Shown here one piece after another: positions 56,473 through 64,000 of a DNA stretch of 64,000 bases. Made by a program: the position numbers and the translations under genes. The DNA lies in NCBI RefSeq assembly GCF_024029915.1, contig NZ_CP097478.1, positions 372,001 to 436,000 on the forward strand, written 5' to 3'. The notes under the pieces are model-generated. The model made no database searches. It saw nothing but the letters and a program-made list of their open reading frames with translations, and was not told the origin of the DNA. Source of the stretch: Fructilactobacillus ixorae. Its GTDB lineage: Bacteria > Bacillota > Bacilli > Lactobacillales > Lactobacillaceae. The number at the start of each line of letters is the position of its first letter. The first letter of the stretch is position 1.

Positions 56473-57573
56473 ATGAAAAAATTAGCGCAGTTACAAGCCC
56501 AGTTGCAACAACAAAACGTGGAGGTGGCCTATCTCAGTGACCCCGAAACGATTCAATACCTCACCGGTTTTGGCAGTGATCCGGTTGAACGGGTGCTGGC
56601 CCTCGTGGTCTTTCCCGATCAGGAGCCGTTTTTATTTGCTCCGGCGCTCGAAGTCGAAGACATTCAAACGTCTGGCTGGCAATTCCCCGTTTACGGGTAT
56701 CTGGACCATGAAGCTCCGTTTGAGTTGCTGGCTGGCCACGTCCGGGATCGAATCGCGAATCCCATGCGGTTTGGCATTCAGCAACAACAGCTGACGGTTG
56801 CGCGGCTCCGGGCCTTACAGTTCCAGTTTCCACAGGCCGAATTTAGTTTCGATCTAACGCCCACCATCGAACGGATGCGGTTAATTAAGACGCCGGCCGA
56901 AATTGACCAATTAGAAGCCGCCGGGCGCGAAGCCGACTTTGCGTTTGAAGTGGCCTTTAAGACGATTACGCCCGGAAAAACGGAAGCTGCTGTTGCCGCG
57001 GAAATTGAGTACCAGTTAAAGCAACGGGGCGTGATGGAAATGAGCTTTGCCACGCTAGTTCAAGCCGGGAAACATGCTTCCCAACCCCACGGGGATACCG
57101 GTTTGACTAAGATTCAGGAACATGAGCTAGTGCTGTTAGACCTTGGAACGGTGCACAACGGCTACATTAGTGACGCTAGTCGAACGGTGGCCGTTGGTTC
57201 CCTAGATGACCAACTGCGCACGATTTACCAGGTGTGTCTAGACGCTCAACTAGCAGCGCAGGCGGCGGTGCGACCTGGGATTACGGCAGCTGAACTTGAC
57301 CAAGTAGCGCGGGATGTGATTGACCAAGCCGGGTACGGTGAGTACTTTATTCACCGCTTAGGACATGGGATTGGGATGAGTGAACACGAATTTCCGTCCA
57401 TCATGGCTGGGAATGATTTGCAACTGGCTGAAAACATGTGTTTTTCTTTGGAGCCAGGCATTTATCTTCCGGGGGTCGCTGGCGTTCGGATTGAAGACTG
57501 TGTGCGGGTAACGGCCACTGGTTGTGAACCATTTACACATACTACTAAAACCCTTCAAGATGTGTTGCGGTAG
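56473..57573 (+). CDS. pepQ: M24 family Xaa-Pro dipeptidase (prolidase)
   Basis: Cleaves dipeptides ending in proline, useful for peptide nitrogen. The 366-residue protein has a creatinase-like N-terminal domain and the pita-bread catalytic domain with dinuclear metal ligands: Asp pair in LLDLGTVHNGYISDASRT, His in HRLGHGIGMSEHE, Glu in FSLEPGIYLPG and Glu in VRIEDCVRV. The length and pattern match lactobacillal PepQ; PepP-type is less likely. AGGAGGGATTTAGC precedes the ATG. Confidence 0.93.
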   Translation: MKKLAQLQAQLQQQNVEVAYLSDPETIQYLTGFGSDPVERVLALVVFPDQEPFLFAPALEVEDIQTSGWQFPVYGYLDHEAPFELLAGHVRDRIANPMRFGIQQQQLTVARLRALQFQFPQAEFSFDLTPTIERMRLIKTPAEIDQLEAAGREADFAFEVAFKTITPGKTEAAVAAEIEYQLKQRGVMEMSFATLVQAGKHASQPHGDTGLTKIQEHELVLLDLGTVHNGYISDASRTVAVGSLDDQLRTIYQVCLDAQLAAQAAVRPGITAAELDQVARDVIDQAGYGEYFIHRLGHGIGMSEHEFPSIMAGNDLQLAENMCFSLEPGIYLPGVAGVRIEDCVRVTATGCEPFTHTTKTLQDVLR

Positions 57574-57639
57574 GTGAAAACGCCTTTAGTGCCCGATTGA
57601 GGTAGCTAATTTACTTAAATTAATTAAGTTTTCCCAAAA

Positions 57640-57683
57640 AGTAAAACGTTTTCATTGTACCTTTTTTCACAACATGGTATATT
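57640..57683 (+). promoter_or_regulatory. nox promoter with cre-like and Rex-like sites
   Basis: TTGTAC (57655-57660), a 17-bp spacer and TATATT (57678-57683). Overlapping the -35 is the cre-like AGTAAAACGTTTTCAT (57640-57655), an imperfect CcpA site. TTGTACCTTTTTTCACAA (57655-57672) matches the Rex box at 11 of 14 defined positions, with a perfect right half TTCACAA. Confidence 0.55.
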
Positions 57684-57729
57684 GGTAGCTAAATAATGTT
57701 AAAAAATTAAGTTGAAAGAGGGATTATCC

Positions 57730-59082
57730 ATGAAAGTAGTTGTAGTTGGTTGTACCCACGCAGGAACATTTGCCATTAAACAAACGTTAGCAACCCATCC
57801 CAACGCCGAAGTAACGGTCTTTGAAAAGAACGATAACATTTCGTTCCTTTCGTGTGGGATCGCGTTATATCTTGGAAAAGAAATCAAGAATAACGATCCA
57901 CAGGGACTCTTTTACTCTAGTCCAGAAGAATTAGAAAACCTCGGGGCTGACGTCCAAATGCAGCATGAGGTCACAGAAATTGACCCGGACCAAAAAGTGG
58001 TCACGGTCAAGGATCTCGTAACGGGTGAAGTCAGTGAAACTGCTTATGACAAACTAATTATGACCACGGGATCCCTGCCAGTGGTCCCACCGATTGATGG
58101 GATTCAAAGCGATAAGGTTTACTTATGTAAGAACTGGAACGACGCGAAGAAGCTCTTTGATGAAGCACCGAAAGCTAAATCCATTACCATCATTGGTTCT
58201 GGTTACATTGGGGCTGAACTCGCCGAAGCTTATTCTAAACAAGGTTACCAGGTTAACCTGATTGACGGGTCCACCCGGGTGCTTTACAAGTATTTTGACG
58301 CTAAGTTTACTGACATCTTGGCTGCCGATTACGAAAAACACGGGGTGAACCTCGTGCTTGGTTCGAAGGTGACCTCGTTTGTTGAAGAACAAGCCGGGAT
58401 TACGGTTACCACGGCGAAGGGTGCTCGGGTTCATTCTGACATTGCCATCCTCTGCATTGGGTTCCGGCCGAACACGGGGCTCTTAAAGGGTAAAGTTGAA
58501 ATGATGGACAACGGAGCGATTATCACGGATGAATACATGCATGCCTCGAACCGTGACATCTTGGCTGCTGGGGACAGTGCCGCGGTGCACTACAATCCAA
58601 CCGGCCAAAATGCCTACATTCCGTTAGCGACGAATGCAGTTCGACAGGGACTCCTCGTTGGGGAAAACCTCACGGAAGACAAGGTTAAGTACATGGGGAC
58701 ACAGTCGTCTTCCGGCTTGATGCTCTATGATCGGACCTACGTTTCCACGGGGCTAACCATGGCTGCGGCCCAAGCCCAGGGCATTAACGCACGCCAAGTT
58801 TTGGTCGAAGATAACTACCGGCCTGAATTTATGTTAACCACGGAATCAGTTTTAATGTCGTTAGTATACGACCCAGATTCCCGGCGGATTCTTGGGGGTT
58901 CGTTAACGAGTATGTACGATGTGTCGCAGTCCGCGAACGTACTATCCGTTGCGATTCAAAACCGGAACACAATCGATGATTTAGCAATGGTTGATATGTT
59001 GTTCCAGCCGCAGTTTGACCGGCCGTTTAACTACTTGAACATTTTAGGGCAAGCAGCGCAAGCTCAAGCAGATGACGAATAA
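57730..59082 (+). CDS. nox: NADH oxidase (water-forming), NoxE-like
   Basis: Reduces O2 to water with NADH, regenerating NAD+ and removing oxygen. The 450-residue FAD protein starts MKVVVVGCTHAGTFA, has the redox cysteine in SFLSCGIALYLG (Cys42-type), the NADH-binding TIIGSGYIGAELAEAYSKQG and the FAD motif DILAAGDSAAVHYNP. NADH peroxidase is a close relative and cannot be fully excluded. The ATG at 57730 has AGAGGGATTATCC ahead; an upstream in-frame start at 57712 precedes that site. Its promoter shows Rex-like and cre-like sites. Confidence 0.92.
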   Translation: MKVVVVGCTHAGTFAIKQTLATHPNAEVTVFEKNDNISFLSCGIALYLGKEIKNNDPQGLFYSSPEELENLGADVQMQHEVTEIDPDQKVVTVKDLVTGEVSETAYDKLIMTTGSLPVVPPIDGIQSDKVYLCKNWNDAKKLFDEAPKAKSITIIGSGYIGAELAEAYSKQGYQVNLIDGSTRVLYKYFDAKFTDILAADYEKHGVNLVLGSKVTSFVEEQAGITVTTAKGARVHSDIAILCIGFRPNTGLLKGKVEMMDNGAIITDEYMHASNRDILAAGDSAAVHYNPTGQNAYIPLATNAVRQGLLVGENLTEDKVKYMGTQSSSGLMLYDRTYVSTGLTMAAAQAQGINARQVLVEDNYRPEFMLTTESVLMSLVYDPDSRRILGGSLTSMYDVSQSANVLSVAIQNRNTIDDLAMVDMLFQPQFDRPFNYLNILGQAAQAQADDE

Positions 59083-59095
59083 GTGTAAATTAACT

Positions 59096-59134
59096 AAAAA
59101 GTCAGCACCAGGAATTTTCCTGGTGCTGACTTTT
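59096..59134. terminator. Strong terminator of nox
   Basis: AAAAGTCAGCACCAGGAA and TTCCTGGTGCTGACTTTT form an 18-bp stem with a 2-nt symmetric centre. Confidence 0.93.
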
Positions 59135-59267
59135 ACTATGGGAGCCCGTAACATTAGTTAGAATGACATCCAATTGTGTCTAATTTACAAAAGTGCTAAA
59201 ATAACAACCAACTAACAAGTGTAAAATTTCCTAATTAAAGGATTCTGAAGCCGACCTAATCAACCGA

Positions 59268-59444
59268 TTAAAAGTTTAACATCGAGCCGACAATTAGGGC
59301 AACAAAGCAGAGGGCAAACGCCCCAATTAGAACCTTAAGCAGCATTTTTTTCACACTGGGTTTTTGTGGGGCCGGCTGATTTTCCTCGAGGTGCTTAAAT
59401 CTTTTTTTTAAAGCTTGGTTAAGTAACTTTTCCTTATTCTTCAT
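59268..59444 (-). CDS. Small single-pass membrane protein, possible Asp4-like accessory Sec component
   Basis: The reverse strand encodes 58 residues: MKNKEKLLNQALKKRFKHLE, a short proline-rich linker, then VKKMLLKVLIGAFALCFVAL and IVGSMLNF. A charged, helical N-terminus followed by one C-terminal helix is the layout of small SecE-like partners such as Asp4 of streptococcal accessory Sec systems. The location next to secA2-secY2 supports this, but the sequence match is untested and the gene is divergent. There is no ribosome site; the -10 lies only about 10 bp before the ATG, suggesting a leaderless message. Confidence 0.5.
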   Translation of the reverse strand: MKNKEKLLNQALKKRFKHLEENQPAPQKPSVKKMLLKVLIGAFALCFVALIVGSMLNF

Positions 59445-59453
59445 AGTAACTAA

Positions 59454-59482
59454 ATTATATAATTATTAAAAAAGATTCGCAA
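59454..59482 (-). promoter_or_regulatory. Promoter of the small membrane-protein gene
   Basis: On the lower strand TTGCGA (59477-59482), a 17-bp spacer and a perfect TATAAT (59454-59459). The expected start, about 7 nt on, is within about 3 nt of the ATG at 59444. Confidence 0.6.
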
Positions 59483-59519
59483 TTAATTTAAACGAATTCA
59501 TGAAAGAGGCTCGGGCACA

Positions 59520-61874
59520 ATGGCAGGATTGCAAAAACGGCATTATCAAAAAACGGTGCGGCAGGTTCTCACACTGGCGGAGTCCTATCAGCAAATGGCA
59601 GATGAAGAGTTGCAGCAGCAAACCCAAATTTTGAAGGAACAGGTTAACGGGGACCGGAACCGGTTAAAGGCCGTGTTACCGGCTGCGTATGCCGTTGTTT
59701 GTGAAGCGGCGGAGCGGGTGCTTAACTTGCATCCCTATCCGGTTCAAATTTTAGGTGCCGTTGCCATGGAAGATGGTAACATTGCCGAAATGAAAACGGG
59801 GGAAGGAAAGACGCTCACGGCCACGATGCCCATGTACCTCCATGGGCTAATGGGAAGTGGGAACTTTTTAATTACGGCCAATGAATATCTTGCTGCCCGG
59901 GATGCGCATGACATGGGTAAGCTTTACCGGTGGCTTGGGTTAACGGTGGCAAGTGCCGTTCCCAAACTGGGTCAGAAGCCCGAGGATCGGGACCTTGACG
60001 CCACTTACCAAGCAGACATTGTGTATACCACGAATAGTACCCTTGGCTTTGACTATTTGTTTGATAATCTCGCCAAATCACCGCAAGAGCAACATTTGCG
60101 TTCCCTAAACTTTGCCTTGATTGATGAAGCGGATGCCGTTTTATTGGATACGGCGCAAACACCGTTGGTGATCTCTGGAATTCCTCGGGTGCAGTCGAAT
60201 TACTATCAAAGTGCGAACCAGGTCGTTCAGTTATTACAGGAACACGACGACTATGAAATTAGTGATGACCTGAAAAACGCGTGGTTTACCCCCCAGGGAA
60301 TCGTTAAAATGGAGCAGTATCTGGACGTCGATAATCTCCTAACGCAGGAGTGGACGGATTTATACCGGCACCTAGTGTTAGCGTTACGGGCTAACTCTAT
60401 TCAAAAACGGGACCGGAATTACGTAGTCAAAGACAACGAAGTGGTATTAATTGATGCTGAAAACGGGCGAGAACTCCCCGGCATGAAGATGCAGGCTGGG
60501 ATGCACCAAGCGTTAGAAGCTAAGGAACAGGTGGAAATCACGCCCGAACAACGGACGATGGCCACCATTACCTATCAAGATCTCTTTCGGATGTTTAAGC
60601 AACTAGCGGGAATGACGGGAACCGCGGCGACCGATAAAAAGGAATTTTTAGAGGTGTATAACCTATCCGTTTTCAAAGTCCCCACGAACCGCCCGAACAT
60701 TCGCAAGGACTTTCCCGATCACTTGTTTATCAGTAACCGGGCGAAGTTGTTAGCGACGGTTGACGTGGTGAAAGCGGCCTATCAAAAGGGGCAACCGGTG
60801 CTAGTTGAAACTGGTTCCTTAGAACTCTCCGAACTGTATTCGAACTTACTGCTAAAGGAACGGATTCCCCATAGTTTGTTAAACGCACGCAGTGAAGTGA
60901 AGGAAGCCGAAATTATTCGCCATGCTGGCGAAAAGGGCGCCATTACCGTTGCTACTTCCATGGCCGGCCGGGGAACGGACATTAACATTAGTAAGGAAGT
61001 TGAGGAGTTAGGTGGGCTCTTGGTACTGGGAACCGAACGGATGCAAAACCGGCGAATTGATAACCAACTCCAGGGGCGTGCTGGACGGCAAGGAGCTCCG
61101 GGAGAGAGCGTCTTCTACGTTTCCCTTGAGGATAAGGTCGTAACGGAAAACGCCCCGAAGTCAATTCGGCGCTTTGCCCACCGCCATGCGCATGATCAGC
61201 AACAAACGCTGAGCAACCATGGCCGGTTTCGAAATGCCGTTAACCGGTCACAACAGATTTTGACTAATCAGGAACGCAACGCGCGCTTTGAAACCCTCCA
61301 GTATGGGGAAGTGTCCCGGATTCAACGGGAAAGCATTTACCAGACCCGGAACTGGATTATGCAGGCGACCCAGCTAGATTCCGTGGTGAACATGTGCTTT
61401 GCAGCCGTGGCGCAGGGCTTTGTCAGCAAACGAGCTGATTGGGTTGATGAGTCCCAAACGTTACTCGATTTTATCTATCAAAATGTCGATCCGGATTATC
61501 AACCGTCCCATGACCTAGTGGACCTGTCAAAGGCCGACCAGGTTAAATTGTTACTGCAGGTGATGCAGGACCGGCTGCAGGTGATGCACCAACAGTTACC
61601 GCATCAAGATCAATGGATTTATTTTGAACGGCTCGCCGTTTTACGGGCCGTTGATCAGGGCTGGGTCGAACAAGTTGACCAGTTGGATATGTTAATGCAG
61701 GTTACCAAAAGTCGGTCCATCGCGCAGGTCAACCCGATTTTTGAATATCAAAAAGAGGCCCAAAAAGCGTACCAAACGATGCGCGAGCACATTAAATTGC
61801 AAGTTGTCAGGAATTTAACTAATTCAGATGTGATTCCCCAGCCAGACGGAACCGTGGACGTTGAATTTCCTTAA
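59520..61874 (+). CDS. secA2: Accessory Sec system translocase SecA2
   Basis: SecA2 is the dedicated ATPase exporting glycosylated serine-rich repeat adhesins through SecY2. The 784-residue protein keeps the SecA motifs ([14 protein letters not shown] near 90; [42 protein letters not shown]) but differs widely from the housekeeping SecA at 9956, and also lacks a C-terminal zinc motif. AAAGAGGCTCGGGCACA precedes the ATG. It is followed by secY2 (23 bp) and asp1, so this is the SecA2/SecY2 type, not the SecA2-only type. Confidence 0.96.
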   Translation: MAGLQKRHYQKTVRQVLTLAESYQQMADEELQQQTQILKEQVNGDRNRLKAVLPAAYAVVCEAAERVLNLHPYPVQILGAVAMEDGNIAEMKTGEGKTLTATMPMYLHGLMGSGNFLITANEYLAARDAHDMGKLYRWLGLTVASAVPKLGQKPEDRDLDATYQADIVYTTNSTLGFDYLFDNLAKSPQEQHLRSLNFALIDEADAVLLDTAQTPLVISGIPRVQSNYYQSANQVVQLLQEHDDYEISDDLKNAWFTPQGIVKMEQYLDVDNLLTQEWTDLYRHLVLALRANSIQKRDRNYVVKDNEVVLIDAENGRELPGMKMQAGMHQALEAKEQVEITPEQRTMATITYQDLFRMFKQLAGMTGTAATDKKEFLEVYNLSVFKVPTNRPNIRKDFPDHLFISNRAKLLATVDVVKAAYQKGQPVLVETGSLELSELYSNLLLKERIPHSLLNARSEVKEAEIIRHAGEKGAITVATSMAGRGTDINISKEVEELGGLLVLGTERMQNRRIDNQLQGRAGRQGAPGESVFYVSLEDKVVTENAPKSIRRFAHRHAHDQQQTLSNHGRFRNAVNRSQQILTNQERNARFETLQYGEVSRIQRESIYQTRNWIMQATQLDSVVNMCFAAVAQGFVSKRADWVDESQTLLDFIYQNVDPDYQPSHDLVDLSKADQVKLLLQVMQDRLQVMHQQLPHQDQWIYFERLAVLRAVDQGWVEQVDQLDMLMQVTKSRSIAQVNPIFEYQKEAQKAYQTMREHIKLQVVRNLTNSDVIPQPDGTVDVEFP

Positions 61875-61897
61875 CCCACAGAAAGCGATTATTACCA

Positions 61898-63139
61898 ATG
61901 AAATTTTTACGTAACCATCTTTTGACCAGCCGAATCTGCTGGACCCTCTTGATCTTAGTTATTTCCATCTTAGGGCAAGACATTATCATTCCCGGAATTG
62001 ATCCAGCGGTAGCGGATGCGGCCCTCTCCAAACAAACCTTCTTACAGATGTTGGGAGTAACCGTTGGGGGAGAACTGAAGATTCCAACGCTCCTCTCCTT
62101 GGGATTAGGACCCTACATGATCGGCCTAATCATCTGGCAGGCGGTGTCTGCACTCGACTTTGACTGGGTGAACCGACTCACGGTGAACCAAACCGGCTAC
62201 ATTCAAAAAACGATCACGTTAATTTTGGCGATTTTGCAAGCGACCCAACTGATGCTGTATTTAAAGCCTGCATTAGTGCCCCTGGTGTTGTTCAATCAGC
62301 AACTCCCGTTGAGTGTTTCGCAAATGGGAGTTGTGATCATCCTAGTTGCCGGAGCCATGTTCACGGTTTTTCTCGGGAATGAAAATACGGAAAAGGGGCT
62401 TGGCGGGATTTCCGTGTTAATCCTCCCTGGGGTTTTAATTGGCCTTCCGCGGGCCTTACAGTTTGGGTGGGAAGATTCAAACTATTCGTTGACGCTGCCA
62501 CACCTGTTGGTTGCAGGGGTGGTAACTGTCATTGTAATTATCATCCTTGTAATGCTGTTACAAATTGAACTTCGGATCCCTTTACAACGGCCGCTCATTG
62601 AAGGAACGGGAAGTAAATCGTACTTACCCTTTAAACTCTTAGTGGCTGGGGCGATGCCCTTTATGTTCTCCTCAACGTTGTTTTTGATCCCCAACGAGTT
62701 AATCGAAGCCAACAGCAGGTTACACTCAAGTGGTTTTTCGAACTTTGTCCACACGATTACTGACCAACAAACGGGGTGGGGAATCATAAACTACGGGGTT
62801 ATTATCATGCTATTAACGTATCTCTTTGGCTTCATTACGGTCCAGCCCTTGCGACTTTCAAAGCAGATGAAGGAAAACGGTGAATACATTTTAAACGTCT
62901 TTCCCGGGACGGCCACTACGGAGTACCTCGTTAAGTGGTTTTTAATCATGGCAACGTTTGGGGGACTGTGTTTGGTTGTGATCGCAGTCATTCCGCTGAT
63001 TATCGGGCTCAAATGGCACGGAATCGCTAATTATACGGTCTACATTGGGAGCGTTGCAATTTTAGTTACCATCGTTCAAGGAATGTGGGAACAAATTAAC
63101 GCCCTATACAGTAAATACAGCTATCGAGTCTTTAACTAA
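61898..63139 (+). CDS. secY2: Accessory Sec system channel SecY2
   Basis: A membrane channel of 413 residues with about ten hydrophobic helices, beginning MKFLRNHLLTSRICWTLLIL and containing PYMIGLIIWQAVSAL and the C-terminal LKWHGIANYTVYIGSVAILVTIV. SecY2 is shorter than SecY in its cytosolic loops, as here. With SecA2 it forms the route for a serine-rich glycoprotein. Only a weak ribosome site is seen (AGAAAGCGATT), possibly reflecting coupling to secA2. Confidence 0.94.
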   Translation: MKFLRNHLLTSRICWTLLILVISILGQDIIIPGIDPAVADAALSKQTFLQMLGVTVGGELKIPTLLSLGLGPYMIGLIIWQAVSALDFDWVNRLTVNQTGYIQKTITLILAILQATQLMLYLKPALVPLVLFNQQLPLSVSQMGVVIILVAGAMFTVFLGNENTEKGLGGISVLILPGVLIGLPRALQFGWEDSNYSLTLPHLLVAGVVTVIVIIILVMLLQIELRIPLQRPLIEGTGSKSYLPFKLLVAGAMPFMFSSTLFLIPNELIEANSRLHSSGFSNFVHTITDQQTGWGIINYGVIIMLLTYLFGFITVQPLRLSKQMKENGEYILNVFPGTATTEYLVKWFLIMATFGGLCLVVIAVIPLIIGLKWHGIANYTVYIGSVAILVTIVQGMWEQINALYSKYSYRVFN

Positions 63140-63151
63140 GGGGGGGCGCTC

Positions 63152-64000
63152 ATGACATTAATTATTCCGAACTTTCAGGATGCCCACGGGCGGCCGCTCG
63201 CCGATTTACCGGAAGTGGGACTGGCCAAGTTGTTACAGCAGGCTGAAGAACCAGTGGAACTGGCCTTTGTGCAATCATCGCTTACGCTAAAACGGGAGCT
63301 CCAACAACTCGGGTTGCAAGACATCCCGTACTGGGACGTATTTGCTGACTTACAGCACGTGGAGTCGATTGAAGGCTTGCCGTTAAACGTGTTCGACTTT
63401 CCGACTCCAGCTGGCTATGAACCTTTCTTTAACCCTAGTAACAATCAAGTTTGTTTGTATAAGGACAACACACTGGCGGTGGAAATTACCGTCCATAATC
63501 AGTTGGAAGTGGAGCGAGTTGTCTACTTTGAACCAGATGGTGTTCGGCGGATTAATTACTATTCGGATGCCGGTTTTTTGAGTACAACCGTATGGCTGAA
63601 TACGACCAACCAGATTATCCGCCAGGAATGGTATACGCCGTTGCAGCAGGTGGTTTTTTGGCGGGACGAAGCGCAGCAATTTCAGATTGATCCGGCCTTT
63701 CAAAGCGAGTTTTCGCTGTCGACCTATCCGAGCCTGCAAAGCATCATTAAAGAACGCTACGAACGACATTTTCACACTCCAGAGCATGTGGTGGCGGCCT
63801 ACCGTTCGGGGGTGATGATGGAAGACCAGTTTCATTTATCGTTACCGGCCCAGCACATGGTTGCGCTCCTTGAACCGGAAGTTAATTTGGACAAGGTGGC
63901 GCAACTCAAACGTCAGTTTCCAGCAACGCAGTGGGTGTTTCCGAGTCAGAAGCTCGCCCAGCGCTTTCAGACTGAGTATGATGACGATTCAGAACAAGTG
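63152..64000 (+). CDS. asp1: Accessory Sec system protein Asp1, N-terminal part (cut by window edge)
   Basis: An open frame of 283 codons from ATG 63152 (GGGGGG ahead) to the window edge. It begins MTLIIPNFQDAHGRPLADLP, with YYSDAGFLSTTVWL and ERYERHFHTPEHVVAAYRS later. The position after secA2-secY2 and this pattern match Asp1, a glycosyltransferase-fold subunit of the Asp1-3 complex that helps hand the adhesin to SecA2. Residues after about 283 are missing, so its activity cannot be judged. Confidence 0.88.
   Translation, partial: MTLIIPNFQDAHGRPLADLPEVGLAKLLQQAEEPVELAFVQSSLTLKRELQQLGLQDIPYWDVFADLQHVESIEGLPLNVFDFPTPAGYEPFFNPSNNQVCLYKDNTLAVEITVHNQLEVERVVYFEPDGVRRINYYSDAGFLSTTVWLNTTNQIIRQEWYTPLQQVVFWRDEAQQFQIDPAFQSEFSLSTYPSLQSIIKERYERHFHTPEHVVAAYRSGVMMEDQFHLSLPAQHMVALLEPEVNLDKVAQLKRQFPATQWVFPSQKLAQRFQTEYDDDSEQV

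Larger units (their letters stand above)
59135..59519. other. nox-secA2 intergenic region
   Basis: This 385-bp stretch holds one small lower-strand gene (59268-59444) with its own promoter. The part at 59135-59267 is AT-rich with nothing recognised. Confidence 0.6.

Overview
The window is a chromosomal segment of a lactic acid bacterium, almost certainly a member of the Lactobacillaceae. The support is low-GC Gram-positive gene content (HrcA/CIRCE, CtsR, Rex, HPr kinase, T-box and WhiA/GlmR/RapZ modules), strong AGGAGG-type ribosome binding sites, and the order rex-groESL ... comF-hpf-secA-prfB-hprK-lgt-gpsA-trxB-uvrBA-rapZ-glmR-whiA-clpP-gap-pgk-tpi-eno-secG-rnr-smpB. I recall this order from Lactobacillus plantarum and relatives. 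Base composition is moderate in the core, judged by eye. It falls sharply to AT-rich between about 27.5 and 32.7 kb, the only clear accessory island. I cannot name the species.

Layout. 0-3.3 kb: ABC-F fragment, rex, groESL with CIRCE. 3.4-7.1 kb: a KimA-like K+ importer, lrgAB (lower strand) and a YigZ-family protein. 7.2-12.3 kb: comFA-comFC, hpf and secA. 12.4-18.9 kb: prfB (programmed +1 frameshift), a MinJ-like PDZ membrane protein, a YvlD-like protein, hprK, lgt, gpsA and trxB. 18.9-26.9 kb: SOS-type uvrBA and rapZ-glmR-whiA; clpP faces back from 27.5 kb. 27.6-32.7 kb: AT-rich island with a two-gene toxin/repressor-like module (resembling the pneumococcal spr1630/spr1629 pair), a decayed ISL3-family element, a decayed IS3-family element and tRNA-Arg(CCG). 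33-42.6 kb: gap, pgk, tpiA, eno, secG, rnr, smpB, ung and pta. 42.6-50.8 kb: tsaE, a truncated acetyltransferase gene, a DEDDh exonuclease, murB, a DUF1361 protein, cdaA-cdaR-glmM and glmS. 50.8-59.1 kb: two small unknown genes, a lactonase, T-box-controlled asnS, an MFS transporter, a class A sortase, a prolidase and NADH oxidase. 59.2-64 kb: a divergent small membrane protein, then secA2-secY2-asp1 of an accessory Sec system, cut by the window edge.

How the genes work together. There is a lower-glycolysis block plus Pta and NADH oxidase for carbon and redox balance. Rex is encoded here, and Rex-like operators are visible at lrgAB and, more weakly, at nox. c-di-AMP synthesis (cdaA/cdaR) and a KimA-like target are both present. 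Amino-sugar supply (glmM, glmS, glmR) and murB feed the cell wall. Two Sec ATPases, SecG, SecY2, Asp1, Lgt and a sortase serve secretion and surface anchoring.

Most novel points. (1) The toxin/repressor-like pair sits back-to-back with a CtsR-controlled clpP promoter, where related lactobacilli carry cggR. (2) The IS3 element lies exactly in the loop of the tRNA-Arg terminator hairpin, and the ISL3 element abuts the U-tract of another terminator. (3) A strong Rex-box candidate covers the lrgAB start. (4) An apparently leaderless 58-codon membrane-protein gene, possibly Asp4-like, is divergent from secA2.
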